Assembly: GCA_963724285.1 (NCBI GenBank)
Contig: CAVRUD010000012.1
Coordinates: forward strand, 62,001-126,000
From: CAVRUD01 sp963724285
GTDB taxonomy: Bacteria > Chloroflexota > Chloroflexia > Thermomicrobiales > UBA6265
Direction of reading: 5' to 3'
DNA: 64,000 nt
A program made the position numbers and the translations under genes. The notes under the pieces were generated by a model that saw only the letters and a program-made list of their open reading frames with translations, searched no databases and was not told the DNA's origin. The first letter of the stretch is position 1. The number at the start of each line of letters is the position of its first letter. Positions 7,991 to 16,989 of this stretch are shown in pieces.

Positions 7991-8577
7991 TACACCGCGC
8001 GCACCGTTATCGAATCGTCGGACGCCGGACGATCCAGGTCGGCACCTGGGATGACGAAGGACTGCCCCGGCTCGTCGCCGACATCCCCCCAGGCGGCCTC
8101 TGCCCCCGAGTGGCCGGTACGCACGTCCCTCACCGTGGCAACGCCGCCCAGGACGACCGCCGCGACGGAGAGTGCCATCGCCGCGCGCCGGAGCGTCGTG
8201 ATGCCGGTGCCGCGCGGGGGACCGGCGTTCTCCACAGCCGCTTGGCGGCGGGCGTACCAGTCGAGGGCCAGCCCGACCAGGGTCACCACGCCGAACGCGA
8301 TGACGATGGTGCGCAACTGCTCGCCCAGCTCGGCGTGGTCGTGCACCTGGCTGGTCCGCTCGACCCTGTGCTCCAGGGGGTCACCGGACCCGGCGGTCAG
8401 CACCGTAAGCACGACGACCAGCACGGTGACGAGCCCGAAGGGCAGGGCGAGCGCTTGGCGCCACCCCGGGCGCAGGACGTAGGTCAAGGTGAGGACCGCG
8501 CAAACCGGGATGCCGAGCACCGGGACGTGCATCAGCAACGGGTGGGCGGGCAGGCCGAAGAGTTCGTCGATCTCCAT
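7990..8577 (-). CDS. DUF2231 family membrane protein
   Basis: A 195-residue protein whose start MEIDELFGLPAHPLLMHVPV carries the His-Pro-hydrophobic-His motif typical of DUF2231, a cytochrome b-like four-helix domain. Helices lie near residues 18-36, 42-62, 88-106 and 128-146, followed by a polar tail. The upstream extension of the frame is Arg/Pro-rich and unlikely to be translated. DUF2231 proteins may bind haem or take part in electron transfer, but this is unproven. The stop overlaps the start of the VIT1 gene by one base, so both belong to one operon and may share a role in metal or redox balance. Confidence 0.8.
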   Translation of the reverse strand: MEIDELFGLPAHPLLMHVPVLGIPVCAVLTLTYVLRPGWRQALALPFGLVTVLVVVLTVLTAGSGDPLEHRVERTSQVHDHAELGEQLRTIVIAFGVVTLVGLALDWYARRQAAVENAGPPRGTGITTLRRAAMALSVAAVVLGGVATVRDVRTGHSGAEAAWGDVGDEPGQSFVIPGADLDRPASDDSITVRAV

Positions 8578-8869
8578 GGGAGGACCCTCTGGGGTGGTGC
8601 GGCACCGGGGCGCCCGGCCGGTCCGGGGAGACGGCGTCGGTGGAAGGGTACGCCCGGCAGATAAATGGGACACGAACCAGACCGGTGCTCGCCGAGGCGG
8701 CAGGTCCAGCGCGGCTGTTTCGAAGACGAGACCCGCTGTATGGTCGATCGGATCGCTAACTGATCGAGTCAATGGGCTCCTAGGTTGTGACGGCGTTGAT
8801 GCGGAGGGCCTCGTTCGTCGATTAACTGGTACGCCGAGGTCCAGAAGTCGCGAACGATGGCGGGAATGC

Positions 8870-9784
8870 CTATGCCCCCTTGTGGGGGGCCGGTCTACGC
8901 GCCGGTACCGATCGCCTCGGGATCGAGACCGATCCCATGCGCGGGAGCGCGGCGGGTTCTCGACGCGTGGATTCGGATTCCCGGGGGACGAAGGCGGTCG
9001 CCAGCGCCAGCCCGGCGAACACCACCGCACCGCCCGCAACACCGTCGAGCACGAAGTGGTTCGCCGTGAGAACGATGCTCGCGAACATCGCGATCGGCAG
9101 GAGCACCCCGGCGAGGCGAAGGAGCGGGAACCGGGCGTGGCGTACGAGCCCGATGCCGACCAGGAGGTCCCAGCCGAAGTGGAGGCTGGGCATCGCCGCA
9201 TACCGGTTCGTGAGCGCCGACGGTTGGAGGACGCGATAGGAGTGGGACCGATCGGTGACGGAGTCGTAAAACCCCCAATCCGGCATGAGGCGCGGCGGCG
9301 CGACCGGGAAGAAGGCGAAGATCACGAGGCCGATGGCGCCAGAGATCAGGAGCGCGTTGCGGAAGGTGCGATATCCGTCCTTGTCGCGGAACCAGATCCA
9401 GATGGCGAACGAGGCGATCACCGGCCAGTGGGCCCAGATGTAGACCCAGTTGACCACGTCCAAGAGGCCCGGGTACGGCAGAATCGCCCGCTGCCAAACG
9501 GGCTCGACGAAGATTCCCAGAGACCGCTCAAGGTCGATCAGGCGTTCCCCCCGGGCGATCGCCTCGTCGGCGCGCGGCGCCGTGACGCCCCGGACGAGGA
9601 AGTAGAGCAGGGCGGCAGGGAGGAGCAGGCAGACCTCGCGGGCGAATCCGCCGATCCTCCCGGACCAGGGAAGGGCGCGGGCGATCAACAGGGCGGCGAT
9701 GGCCGCCGCGTACGCAGCCACGCCCCACCCCCGGGGATCGGCCGTGGGGGCCAGGACCTGGAGCAGCGGAATCGCCGCGTCCAT
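8870..9784 (-). CDS. PAP2-type phosphatase / inositolphosphotransferase-like membrane protein
   Basis: A 304-residue protein with six predicted helices. The PAP2 core is recognised from the motifs AAMPSLHFGWDLL and TANHFVLDGVAGG: the two His residues and the Asp are the catalytic residues of this superfamily. The remainder, including the segment PYPGLLDVVNWVYIWAHWPV, fits the PAP2_3/Aur1-Ipt1-like branch that acts on phospholipid headgroups. The ATG follows the TAG of the upstream SRPBCC gene without a gap, indicating translational coupling. The lipid substrate is unknown. A second PAP2 protein lies at 13756-15330. Confidence 0.85.
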   Translation of the reverse strand: MDAAIPLLQVLAPTADPRGWGVAAYAAAIAALLIARALPWSGRIGGFAREVCLLLPAALLYFLVRGVTAPRADEAIARGERLIDLERSLGIFVEPVWQRAILPYPGLLDVVNWVYIWAHWPVIASFAIWIWFRDKDGYRTFRNALLISGAIGLVIFAFFPVAPPRLMPDWGFYDSVTDRSHSYRVLQPSALTNRYAAMPSLHFGWDLLVGIGLVRHARFPLLRLAGVLLPIAMFASIVLTANHFVLDGVAGGAVVFAGLALATAFVPRESESTRREPAALPRMGSVSIPRRSVPARRPAPHKGA

Positions 9785-10630
9785 CTAGCACCTCCCCGCC
9801 TGCTCGGCGCGGTCCTTGATGCCGCGCAGCATCTTGCGCTCCATCAGGTACGCGCCCGGCAGCAGCAGCTCCAGTCGCAGGCGCTCAGTCAGCCGACCGA
9901 CCGGCATGCGATTGCGTTCGATCAGCCGGGTGCGCCCGCCCTCGGCCGGCTCCAGGACGAAGACCCAGCTCCAGCTCCGGTCCGGCATCGCCAAGAGGAG
10001 GGTGCGCTGCGGATCGATCGCCTCAACCCGGAGCGGTGGCCCGTTCTTGCTCAGGTGGAACGCTTGCCCGACCGCAAGATCCTGCCACTCGGGGTGGATG
10101 CGGTCGGCGCTGCGCATGTCGAGTCCCATCAGGTTCTCGATCCAGTCGTAGGTGTAGACGCCGCCACGGCCGGGCCCCATCTGCATCAGCCAGGGCCAAA
10201 CCGCCTCGGGCGGCGCGTCGATGGTGATGGCATGGGTCGTGGCCATCGCCGGCTGGGGGACGATCTCGTCCCCCGGGAGTGCGCGGCCGATTTCTCCTTC
10301 CGTTGCGCCCGCGGTCATCAGCCGGGGCCGCACGCCGAGACCATACGCGGCCAGCGCAAGCCCAAGACCCAGCCCCACCGGAACCGGGCCGGCGCCTGCC
10401 GGTCCAGTGTCCCCGGGTGACCTCCGTTCAGCTGCTCGGCGAGACTCGCCGGCGAGGCGTTCGGCGCGAGCCTTGATGCCCAGCAACATGCGGCGCTCCA
10501 TCAGGAAGGCGGTTGGCTCGAGCACCAGGCGGGCCAAAGTGTCGGTGGCGAAGGCGAACTGAGGCTGCCAGCCGCCTCGCACACGGCTGATGAGGCGCGT
10601 TGCTCTGTCGTTGGTCTCCTTCAGCGCCAC
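9785..10630 (-). CDS. SRPBCC (START-like) protein with an extra N-terminal fragment of a paralogue
   Basis: The GTG at 10630 is preceded by AGAAGGGA and is the best start of several. Residues 105-280 form the SRPBCC ligand-binding domain (THAITIDAPPEAVWPWLMQM, then GGVYTYDWIENLMGLDM), ending in LMERKMLRGIKDRAE. Residues 1-65 repeat just the end of that domain (TRLISRVRGG, then LMERRMLLGIKARAERLAG), followed by a hydrophobic segment. The gene therefore seems to be a tandem duplicate in which the tail of the first copy was joined to the second. SRPBCC proteins bind lipid-like ligands; none is known here. Its TAG touches the ATG of the PAP2 gene. Confidence 0.75.
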   Translation of the reverse strand: MALKETNDRATRLISRVRGGWQPQFAFATDTLARLVLEPTAFLMERRMLLGIKARAERLAGESRRAAERRSPGDTGPAGAGPVPVGLGLGLALAAYGLGVRPRLMTAGATEGEIGRALPGDEIVPQPAMATTHAITIDAPPEAVWPWLMQMGPGRGGVYTYDWIENLMGLDMRSADRIHPEWQDLAVGQAFHLSKNGPPLRVEAIDPQRTLLLAMPDRSWSWVFVLEPAEGGRTRLIERNRMPVGRLTERLRLELLLPGAYLMERKMLRGIKDRAEQAGRC

Positions 10631-10941
10631 AGGGCGATTCCCTTCTTGCGAGGGACGGGCTCGCCACCCGGTCGGGCCGCCCAGCGGCTCCGGGCGCGTC
10701 GCGCGTCCCGGCTTCTCCGGCCACGTTAGCCCGTCGCCGGTCACGACCGCGCCATCGATGAGACCGTCGGTGTTGCAGTTCCGTGGCAACTCGGCTGGTC
10801 ACGATCCCCCCGCGCCCGGCGAAACCGCCGGGCGCGGGGCCCAGGTACTCCTCGGCCAACCAGCGCTTCTGTCCGGCGACCAACTCCGTCCCCGCGTACC
10901 TGAGCGCGAGGGCGTGGAATCCGGTGACGCGGCCTCTTCCG
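10631..10941. other. Intergenic region, possible gene remnant
   Basis: A minus-strand frame from 10949 reads GFHALALRYAGTELVAGQKR and then EEYLGPAPGGFAGRGGIVTS, which has protein-like composition but no start or family that I recognise. The inverted pair GTTGC/GCAAC around 10773-10790 may be an operator for the SRPBCC gene. Confidence 0.3.
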
Positions 10942-11541
10942 TCAGACACCGAGCGTCGCGCCGAGCACGAGCATGGCGATGCCGCCCGCGACCGCCCCGG
11001 CGGTCGCCTTGGGCCAGGTGGTCCGGTCGAATGCCTCCGGCACCAGCTCCCAGACGACGAGTGAGAGCATCGCTCCGGCGGCGAAGGCGAAGGAGATCGG
11101 TAGCAGCGCCCGGACCTGCTCGACCAGCAGGAAGGCGGAGATGGCCCCCGGGGGTTGCGGCGCGCTGGTCAGGACGGCGGCCCAGAACTGGGCGGACCGG
11201 CTGAACCCGGCCTCCTGCATCGGGATCGCGACCGCCGTCCCCTCCGGCACGTTTTGGAGCGCGATCGCTGTGAGGACAAAAAGGCTCAGGCCGGCGGTGT
11301 CCGAGGCGTAGGCGGTGCCGATGGCGAGTCCTTCGGGTAGGCTGTGGACGAAGAGCACGGCGAAAACGAGGACGCTCGCCCGGACGCCGGCGCCGCGCAA
11401 GCGTCCGACGTGGACATCCCGCCCCCGCAGCAGCCGGCGGGTCGTCAGCAGGAAGACCGGCACCGCACCGAGCCCCGTGGCCAAAGCGGTGGCGCAGGCC
11501 GCCAGGAACAATAGGGCCACGTCGGCGAAGGAGGCGGTCAT
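10942..11541 (-). CDS. ZIP family metal transporter, internally shortened
   Basis: A 199-residue membrane protein. The two ZIP metal-site helices are clear: FVHSLPEGLAIGTAY (helix 4) and AIALQNVPEGTAVAIP (helix 5), followed by three C-terminal helices ending VAGGIAMLVLGATLGV. Typical relatives have about 240-260 residues. Here the first helix runs straight into a polar RGRDVHVGRLRG linker and then helix 4, so helices 2 and 3 appear to be missing without loss of frame. ZIP proteins carry Zn(II), Fe(II) or Mn(II) into the cytoplasm. The ATG lies three bases after the stop of the PhoD-like gene, in the same operon. Confidence 0.75.
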   Translation of the reverse strand: MTASFADVALLFLAACATALATGLGAVPVFLLTTRRLLRGRDVHVGRLRGAGVRASVLVFAVLFVHSLPEGLAIGTAYASDTAGLSLFVLTAIALQNVPEGTAVAIPMQEAGFSRSAQFWAAVLTSAPQPPGAISAFLLVEQVRALLPISFAFAAGAMLSLVVWELVPEAFDRTTWPKATAGAVAGGIAMLVLGATLGV

Positions 11542-11544
11542 AGT

Positions 11545-13329
11545 TCAGCGCCCTCCGCCGCCGGTGGCGGTCCTGTCAGGAACGGCCGGCACGGTGAAGG
11601 CGTACGCGACGATCTCTTCGTCCTCCCAGGTCCGGCCGCTGAAGACAACGTCGATGGTTGCGCCGCCGTTGTCGGTAACCGTGACGAGCCCGAACTGACC
11701 GCCGTCTGGATAGGCTCCCTCGCTGTAGGGGCCGCCCTTGGTGCTGCCGTGGCGATCGAGCGCCGCCCCGTGCATGACCGGGAAGCCACCGCCGCCGGTC
11801 GTCGAGTAGTCGCTGTTGGTACCGTCGTCGATCGCCAGCATGTGGGCGTCTCCACTTACCATCAGCAGACCGGCGATCCCGTTGCCCGCGATGAAATCGG
11901 CGAGTTCGCGGCGCTCGGTGGCGTAGCCGCCCCAGTGGTCGGCGCCCGGGCTCGGCTCGGCGATCCAGGGAACGGAATTGACCCAGACGATCAGCGGATA
12001 GACGCCGTTCGCCTCCAGCAACTGTTGCTTGAACCACGCCTTCTGCTCGGCGCCGAGCATCGTCTTGTCGGCGTCGTCCGCGGCGTTGGCCGGCGACCGG
12101 GCCGAGCGGGCATCGGTGACGATGAAGCGGACGCGGCCGACGGTGAAGGCCTGGTAGATCGGTGGCTCGTCGCCGTCGCGCAGGGCGTAATGAGGCACGA
12201 CCTCGTCGTAGACTTGGTACGCCGCCTCGCGGCTCGTCGCGGTCGAGTCGGCGTTGTTCGAGTCGTAGTCGTGATCGTCCCAGACGTAGGAGATAGGCGC
12301 CCACCGGTAAAGCGCCGCCTGGGAAGGTGCGGTCAGGTTCCGGTCGAACGCCGCGCGGAACTCCTCGGGGTCGTCGACCGCGATGTCCTCGTAGAAGAAG
12401 TCTCCGGCGATCAGGAAGAAGAGCGGGTCCAGGGCGCGGATCGTGTCGTAGACCGCGCCATTGGAGCCGGTCGTCGCGCAGGAGCCGAAGGCGAAGGAGA
12501 AGGACGCCGGGCCGACCGGGAACGTCCGGAAATGAGCCAACCGCGACCGGTCGGCCTGGCCGCCGACGGCGACCGCGTACCAGTACTCGGTGTCGGGCGT
12601 GAGCCCCTCCACGTCGAAGGAGACGACCGGCCCGGAGGTCGGCCGCGGTGCGGCGACGATCGGGTCGCTCAGGTCTGCCCGGCGGCTGACTAGCAGCGCC
12701 ACGTCCCGGCTCTCTCCTGCCAGCTTGGCGGTGACCGTCACCGCCTGGTCGGTCGTGCCGCCGGCCCAGATCCACGCGACGGCGTCGACCGGCTCGGCCG
12801 CCAGGGGCGACTCGGGCTGGACCGGGCCGAAATAGGTCTCGTAGACGGTGACGGCCCCGTAGCCGCCGGCGGCGAGAGCGATCGCCGTCGCCACGGCCAG
12901 GGCGACAAGCGTCCTGAGAGGCCTGGTCCGCTGCCAATCGAGCCAGAAGAGCAGACCAGGAACGTAAAAGACGAGCGCGACCAGCAGGGCGACGATGGGC
13001 TGGTGCTCCAGCGAGGCGAGGACGCCCAACCCAATCGCGGCGAGGGTGACGACGGCGGCGCCGAGCCCCCGCCAACGCCAGGCCAGGGCGCCGCCGACCG
13101 CGACGCAACCGAGCAGCAACAACTGCGTCAGGACCTCCCAGTCACCGCGCTGCGGGCTTCGTGGGATCCCTCCGCGCACTGCCATCGCCAGGAAGACCCC
13201 GACGGCGACGAGGAGCCAGAGCCCGGCAACGAGGCGCAGCCACCGCGCGTGGCGTTCCGTGATCGTGGCGGCGCGCCCTCGGCGCCGCGCCCTGGCGTGC
13301 CGCGATTCAATGCGAAGCGGGACGGCCAT
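11545..13329 (-). CDS. PhoD-like metallophosphatase with an N-terminal membrane anchor
   Basis: A 594-residue protein. Residues 25-160 hold four or five membrane helices. Residues 175-270 form the beta-rich PhoD N-terminal domain, and residues 275-570 the metallophosphatase. Metal-binding motifs are visible: FGSCATTG, LFFLIAGDFFYED, PISYVWDDHDYDSNNAD and LLMVSGDAHMLAID. PhoD enzymes are phosphodiesterases or phosphatases that act on phospholipids, teichoic acids or phosphate esters, usually outside the cell; here the catalytic part would face outward, tethered by the helices. The gene overlaps the membrane protein gene upstream by 23 bases and precedes ZIP by three bases. Confidence 0.9.
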   Translation of the reverse strand: MAVPLRIESRHARARRRGRAATITERHARWLRLVAGLWLLVAVGVFLAMAVRGGIPRSPQRGDWEVLTQLLLLGCVAVGGALAWRWRGLGAAVVTLAAIGLGVLASLEHQPIVALLVALVFYVPGLLFWLDWQRTRPLRTLVALAVATAIALAAGGYGAVTVYETYFGPVQPESPLAAEPVDAVAWIWAGGTTDQAVTVTAKLAGESRDVALLVSRRADLSDPIVAAPRPTSGPVVSFDVEGLTPDTEYWYAVAVGGQADRSRLAHFRTFPVGPASFSFAFGSCATTGSNGAVYDTIRALDPLFFLIAGDFFYEDIAVDDPEEFRAAFDRNLTAPSQAALYRWAPISYVWDDHDYDSNNADSTATSREAAYQVYDEVVPHYALRDGDEPPIYQAFTVGRVRFIVTDARSARSPANAADDADKTMLGAEQKAWFKQQLLEANGVYPLIVWVNSVPWIAEPSPGADHWGGYATERRELADFIAGNGIAGLLMVSGDAHMLAIDDGTNSDYSTTGGGGFPVMHGAALDRHGSTKGGPYSEGAYPDGGQFGLVTVTDNGGATIDVVFSGRTWEDEEIVAYAFTVPAVPDRTATGGGGR

Positions 13330-13759
13330 CGGGGGCCACCTTTCCGGTCGCGGCCGGTCGGGCGATCACCCGGCGCAGCCCGATTCGTTCGTAGACGTGC
13401 CACGGGAGTTTGACGAGGACGGCGTCGAGGGCCACCCGGACGAGCAGGCGGTTCGACCGCACCGGACCGGAGGCCAGGTACGAGAACGTGCCGATATCCG
13501 GTATCGCGGCGAACAGGAGGACGAGCGGCGAGTGGACGCTCATCGTCTGCCGCCACCGCGCCCGATCGATCCGGCCGGTCAGGAGCCGCGCCGTCGCCAT
13601 CGCCTGGTTGGCCAGGAGGTAGCTGACCCGGGCGATGCTGCCCAAGGGGAAGCGCAAGGCGACACCGATCATCAGGAAGACCCCGAAGTGGGGCAGGACC
13701 GCCTGGAACTGCGGCGCCTCGATCTGGGTCCGGAGCGTCGACGCCTCCACCGGCGTCAC
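13307..13759 (-). CDS. Hypothetical membrane protein of the PAP2-PhoD operon
   Basis: A 150-residue protein beginning at a GTG that overlaps the stop of the PAP2-kinase gene (GTGA). It has a hydrophobic helix near residues 22-48 (FGVFLMIGVALRFPLGSIAR) and a second near 76-95 (HSPLVLLFAAIPDIGTFSYL), and a basic C-terminus. Its end overlaps the next gene by 23 bases. No family is recognised. Coupling on both sides suggests that it works with the two phosphatases, perhaps as a membrane partner. Confidence 0.65.
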   Translation of the reverse strand: MTPVEASTLRTQIEAPQFQAVLPHFGVFLMIGVALRFPLGSIARVSYLLANQAMATARLLTGRIDRARWRQTMSVHSPLVLLFAAIPDIGTFSYLASGPVRSNRLLVRVALDAVLVKLPWHVYERIGLRRVIARPAATGKVAPDGRPASH

Positions 13760-15330
13760 CCGCCCCTCGGCTCCCAGTTCGCCATGGCCTCGTTCAGCCA
13801 GGCGAGGACGTGCGCCTCGCCTGCGGTGCTGGCATGCCGGAGCCGATCCGGCCAGGTGCGGACGCCGAAGCCCGAGCGGACACCGATGATGTAGCCGGCT
13901 CCAGATCCGGGGCTCCCCGGCGTGCCACGCGGCCGTCGCGGCTTCGCCGCATCGAGCGTGGCGTACAGCTGGGCCAACCAGGCGTCACCGTGGGCGGCGC
14001 GCATCGCCGCGGCCTCTCGCTCGATGTAGGCGCGGGTCAGGTCGAAATAGACGTCGTCATAGACGGGGACCAGGCCGCGCCGAAGGGCCCGACCCCAGGC
14101 GCGCGGCGACGCGAGCGGCGAGACCAACCCGGATTCGAGGTCGATGACCACGTAGGTGCCGTCCGGCCGCTCCATGATGTTGCCGAGCGAGCGCGGCTGG
14201 CGGGGATCGATCTGCCAGGTCGGCAAGCCGGCGGCGTCGAAGCGATCCGCCAGGTCGTGGAGGAATGCACGCGCGGCATGGAGATCGTGCGGCACGGTTC
14301 CGGGGACGAACTCGCCAATCACGGCGTAGCGACCGGCGATTCGCTCGATCCCGATGGCTCGCGAGACCCGGTTGTCGCCGTACCAATGCTCCGTCAGCAG
14401 GCCGGCGAGGTTGCGGCGCAGGACCGCCGCCCGCAGCCCATCGAGGTTGCGCTCGTACGCGAACGGGGCCTGGAACGCGAGCCAGTAGATCGCCCGTGGG
14501 GACAAAGCCCGGGTTGTAGATCTTGGCGACGGTGTCGCCCCGGAAAAGGATGGTACTGGTCAGGGCGTGGGCGTGCGGGAGATGCTCGTCGTGCGGAACC
14601 ACCGCGGCGTGGACCAGCGGGACGTCCCCAACCGCGGCGTAGACACGGCGGTAGGCGGCCAGCACGCCGGCAAGCATGAGCCCGCCAAGGGCATAGCCGG
14701 CGAGGACGTCGGTCGGCCAGTGGGCGCCTTCCCAAACCCGGCCCAACCCGACGGTCGCGGTCATCGCCAGGCAACCGCCCTGGACGGCGAGGCGCAGGGC
14801 GCGGTTGCGGACCCGATTGGCGACGACGAAGAGGAAGCCGTAGAGCAACACCGCCCCCTGGACATGGCCGCTCGGGAAGGAGCGGTCTTCGCCGGGTTGC
14901 TGCTGACACGGACGAGTACGTCCAGATCGGGCCGGGGACGCTGAACCAGGACCTCGCCGACGACGTAGTTGACGACTCCACCCAGGGGAAGGCACAGCAG
15001 CGCCGCGAGCGCAACCCATTGGCGGTACGCACCCAACACGATGATTGCCGCCGCCCAGCAGGCGATCGCGCCGGCGGAGTCGGTCAGGACCTGCTGGTAG
15101 TCAATCGCGCGCGCCAGGCCGGGCGCATCGATGGCCTGGATCTCTTGCATGACCCGGAGATCGAACGTGGCGCGGGGGTGGAGCAGCGCATCCACCAGCA
15201 GCAGTCCGAAGAGCGTCGACGAGACGAGCGCCAGCACGGTGATGAACGACAACCCGGGCAGAACGTGCCGTCCCTGCCGTCGATCCGAGTAGCCATCTCT
15301 GGGGATCCACATCGTCGGTCGCGTGGCCAT
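13756..15330 (-). CDS. PAP2 phosphatase fused to a kinase-like domain, two frameshifts
   Basis: Three frames join into a protein of about 520 residues. The N-terminal part has six helices and the PAP2 motifs VVGEVLVQRPRPD, then RSFPSGHVQGAVLL and GRVWEGAHWPTDVLAGYALG. The C-terminal 290 residues resemble an ABC1/RIO-type protein kinase fold: STILFRGDTVAKIYNPGF carries the nucleotide-binding Lys, and GNIMERPDGTYVVIDLESG resembles the catalytic and metal-binding loops, although the usual His-Gly-Asp is degenerate. The frame changes lie near 14888 and 14508. The fusion suggests a lipid-phosphate or polyprenyl-phosphate process tied to phosphotransfer. The stop overlaps the next start. Confidence 0.75.
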
Positions 15331-15528
15331 CTATGGCTGCCATCCTCTCCGTTGCGCCGTCCATCGATGTCTCATCGGACGATGCCACGGCGGCCGTCAG
15401 GAAGGCGGCATGTTCGACGCTCCAGATGTGTCAATTGCGTGACAGCAGGCGCGAGGACAAGCGACTGGTATCGTCGACTAGCCTCAGGTTTCAGAACCCG
15501 AGAATCCGCGGCCGGTGGCCTCGTCCGG

Positions 15529-16671
15529 TCAGCCGCCTAGACCGACGCCGACGATCCGCCCGACCGCAAAGGTGATCGCCGCTGCCGCGAGGCCGAACAG
15601 GACCTGGCGACCGCCGGACACGAGCGCGTTCCGGCCGGTGATCAGCGTGATCCCGGCGCCGATCAGGAAGAGCGCGACCACGCTGAGGGCGACGCTGATG
15701 GCCACCGCCCGGGCCCCGGCACCGAAGAAGTAGGGCAGGACCGGGACGATCGCGCCGGCGGCGAAGAGGACGAAGGAGGTGGCCGCCGCGGTCCAGGCCG
15801 ACCCGCCCAGTTCCTCCGGATCGACACCGAGCTCTTCCCGGGCCAGGGTGTCGAGGGCGACCGACCGGTCGCGGACGAGCTGGTCCGCGACCTCGCGAGC
15901 CCGCTCGGCCGGCAGCCCTTTGGCCTGGTAGATAAGGGCCAGCTCCTCCGCCTCTTCTTCCGGGGCGGCCTCCAGCTCTTGCCGCTCGATATCGATCTGA
16001 TGGGTGTAGAGCTCGCGGGCGCTCTGGACCGAGAGCCACTCGCCGAGGGCCATCGAGAGCGAACCGGCCAGCAGCCCCGCCAGCCCGGTGATCAGGATGC
16101 TTGGCCCGGCCAGATCGGCGCCGGCGACGCCCATCACCAGGCTGGCGTTGGAGACCAAGCCGTCGTTGGCGCCCAGGACGGCCGCCCGCAGGGCGTTGCC
16201 GCCCGAGGCGCGGTGCCGGCCCTCGAAACGGGCGATGAGACCTCCCTCCATCCCCTGCGGACCGCCCTGGGCCACGGCGTGGAGCAGGCGGGCATGGGAG
16301 CTCTCCTCGCCGTTCAGCCCGGCCGCGAGGGCATCCGGCTGTTCGCGGTAGCGCTGATCGTCGGCTTGTTCCCGCGCGGCCACGGTCGGCAGGACCAACC
16401 ACGCTCCGAAGCGGCGGGCCAGCCGGATCAGCAGGCGCGTCCGCCAGCTCGGCCCGGTTGGGAGATCCTGGATCCCGTCCGCCCGCAGCTTGGCCCGCCA
16501 GAACTCGGCGTGGCGCTCCTCGGACGCGGCGAGCCTGCCGTACACCTCGGCCAGGGCCGGCGCTTCCTCCAGCTCGGCGAGGGCGCGGTAAAGCGCGGCG
16601 CCGTCGAGCTCGGCCTGTAGGTTGGTTCGGAGGCGCCGGTCGTCGGGTCCGCCCGAATCTGTCGCTGACAC
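15529..16671 (-). CDS. Ferritin-like domain fused to VIT1/CCC1 transporter (MbfA type)
   Basis: An intact 380-residue protein starting at a GTG preceded by GAGGAGG. Residues 15-150 form a rubrerythrin/ferritin-like four-helix domain with the metal-ligand pattern of Glu and His residues (QAELDGAALYRALAELEE, then EERHAEFW, then EESSHARLL). Residues 165-380 form the VIT transporter (LRAAVLGANDGLVSNASLVM and SLSMALGEWLSVQSARELYT). MbfA-like proteins export iron, using the ferritin-like domain for sensing or oxidation. This is the second VIT protein in the window, which suggests strong pressure for iron or manganese detoxification. It is monocistronic. Confidence 0.92.
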   Translation of the reverse strand: MSATDSGGPDDRRLRTNLQAELDGAALYRALAELEEAPALAEVYGRLAASEERHAEFWRAKLRADGIQDLPTGPSWRTRLLIRLARRFGAWLVLPTVAAREQADDQRYREQPDALAAGLNGEESSHARLLHAVAQGGPQGMEGGLIARFEGRHRASGGNALRAAVLGANDGLVSNASLVMGVAGADLAGPSILITGLAGLLAGSLSMALGEWLSVQSARELYTHQIDIERQELEAAPEEEAEELALIYQAKGLPAERAREVADQLVRDRSVALDTLAREELGVDPEELGGSAWTAAATSFVLFAAGAIVPVLPYFFGAGARAVAISVALSVVALFLIGAGITLITGRNALVSGGRQVLFGLAAAAITFAVGRIVGVGLGG

Positions 16672-16989
16672 GTCTGCCTCCTCGTTGGACCGCCGCGCAG
16701 GTAGGCGTCGATCGCGTCGGACGGCACTGTGCCGGACGCGTTGTCGGGACGCCCTCGGGCTGACTGGCGAGGCAGATCAGCGACGACGCGATCCCGCGGA
16801 CCAGCAAGACCTTGCGGACCATCATCCGCCTCCCGACTGTGCCAACCTGCCGTCATCGAACGCGGCGACGCCGCCGACGATCGCTGCCAGGATGAGGCGC
16901 CGCATGGCCGAACTCCACTCACGAATGACCGACACCCCTCGGCTACTCTGCTCTGCCCGGGGCACGAACGGGCGCCCGTTCGTCCGCCG
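16672..16989. other. Intergenic region without a supported gene
   Basis: On the minus strand a very short hydrophobic frame begins MRRLILAAIVGGVAAFDD near 16907, but it stops after 27 residues. No terminator, RNA gene or repeat is apparent. Confidence 0.4.

Noticed and set aside
8489..10420. A 643-codon plus-strand open frame
   Set aside because: Antisense to the PAP2 and SRPBCC genes, which have clear family motifs on the minus strand.
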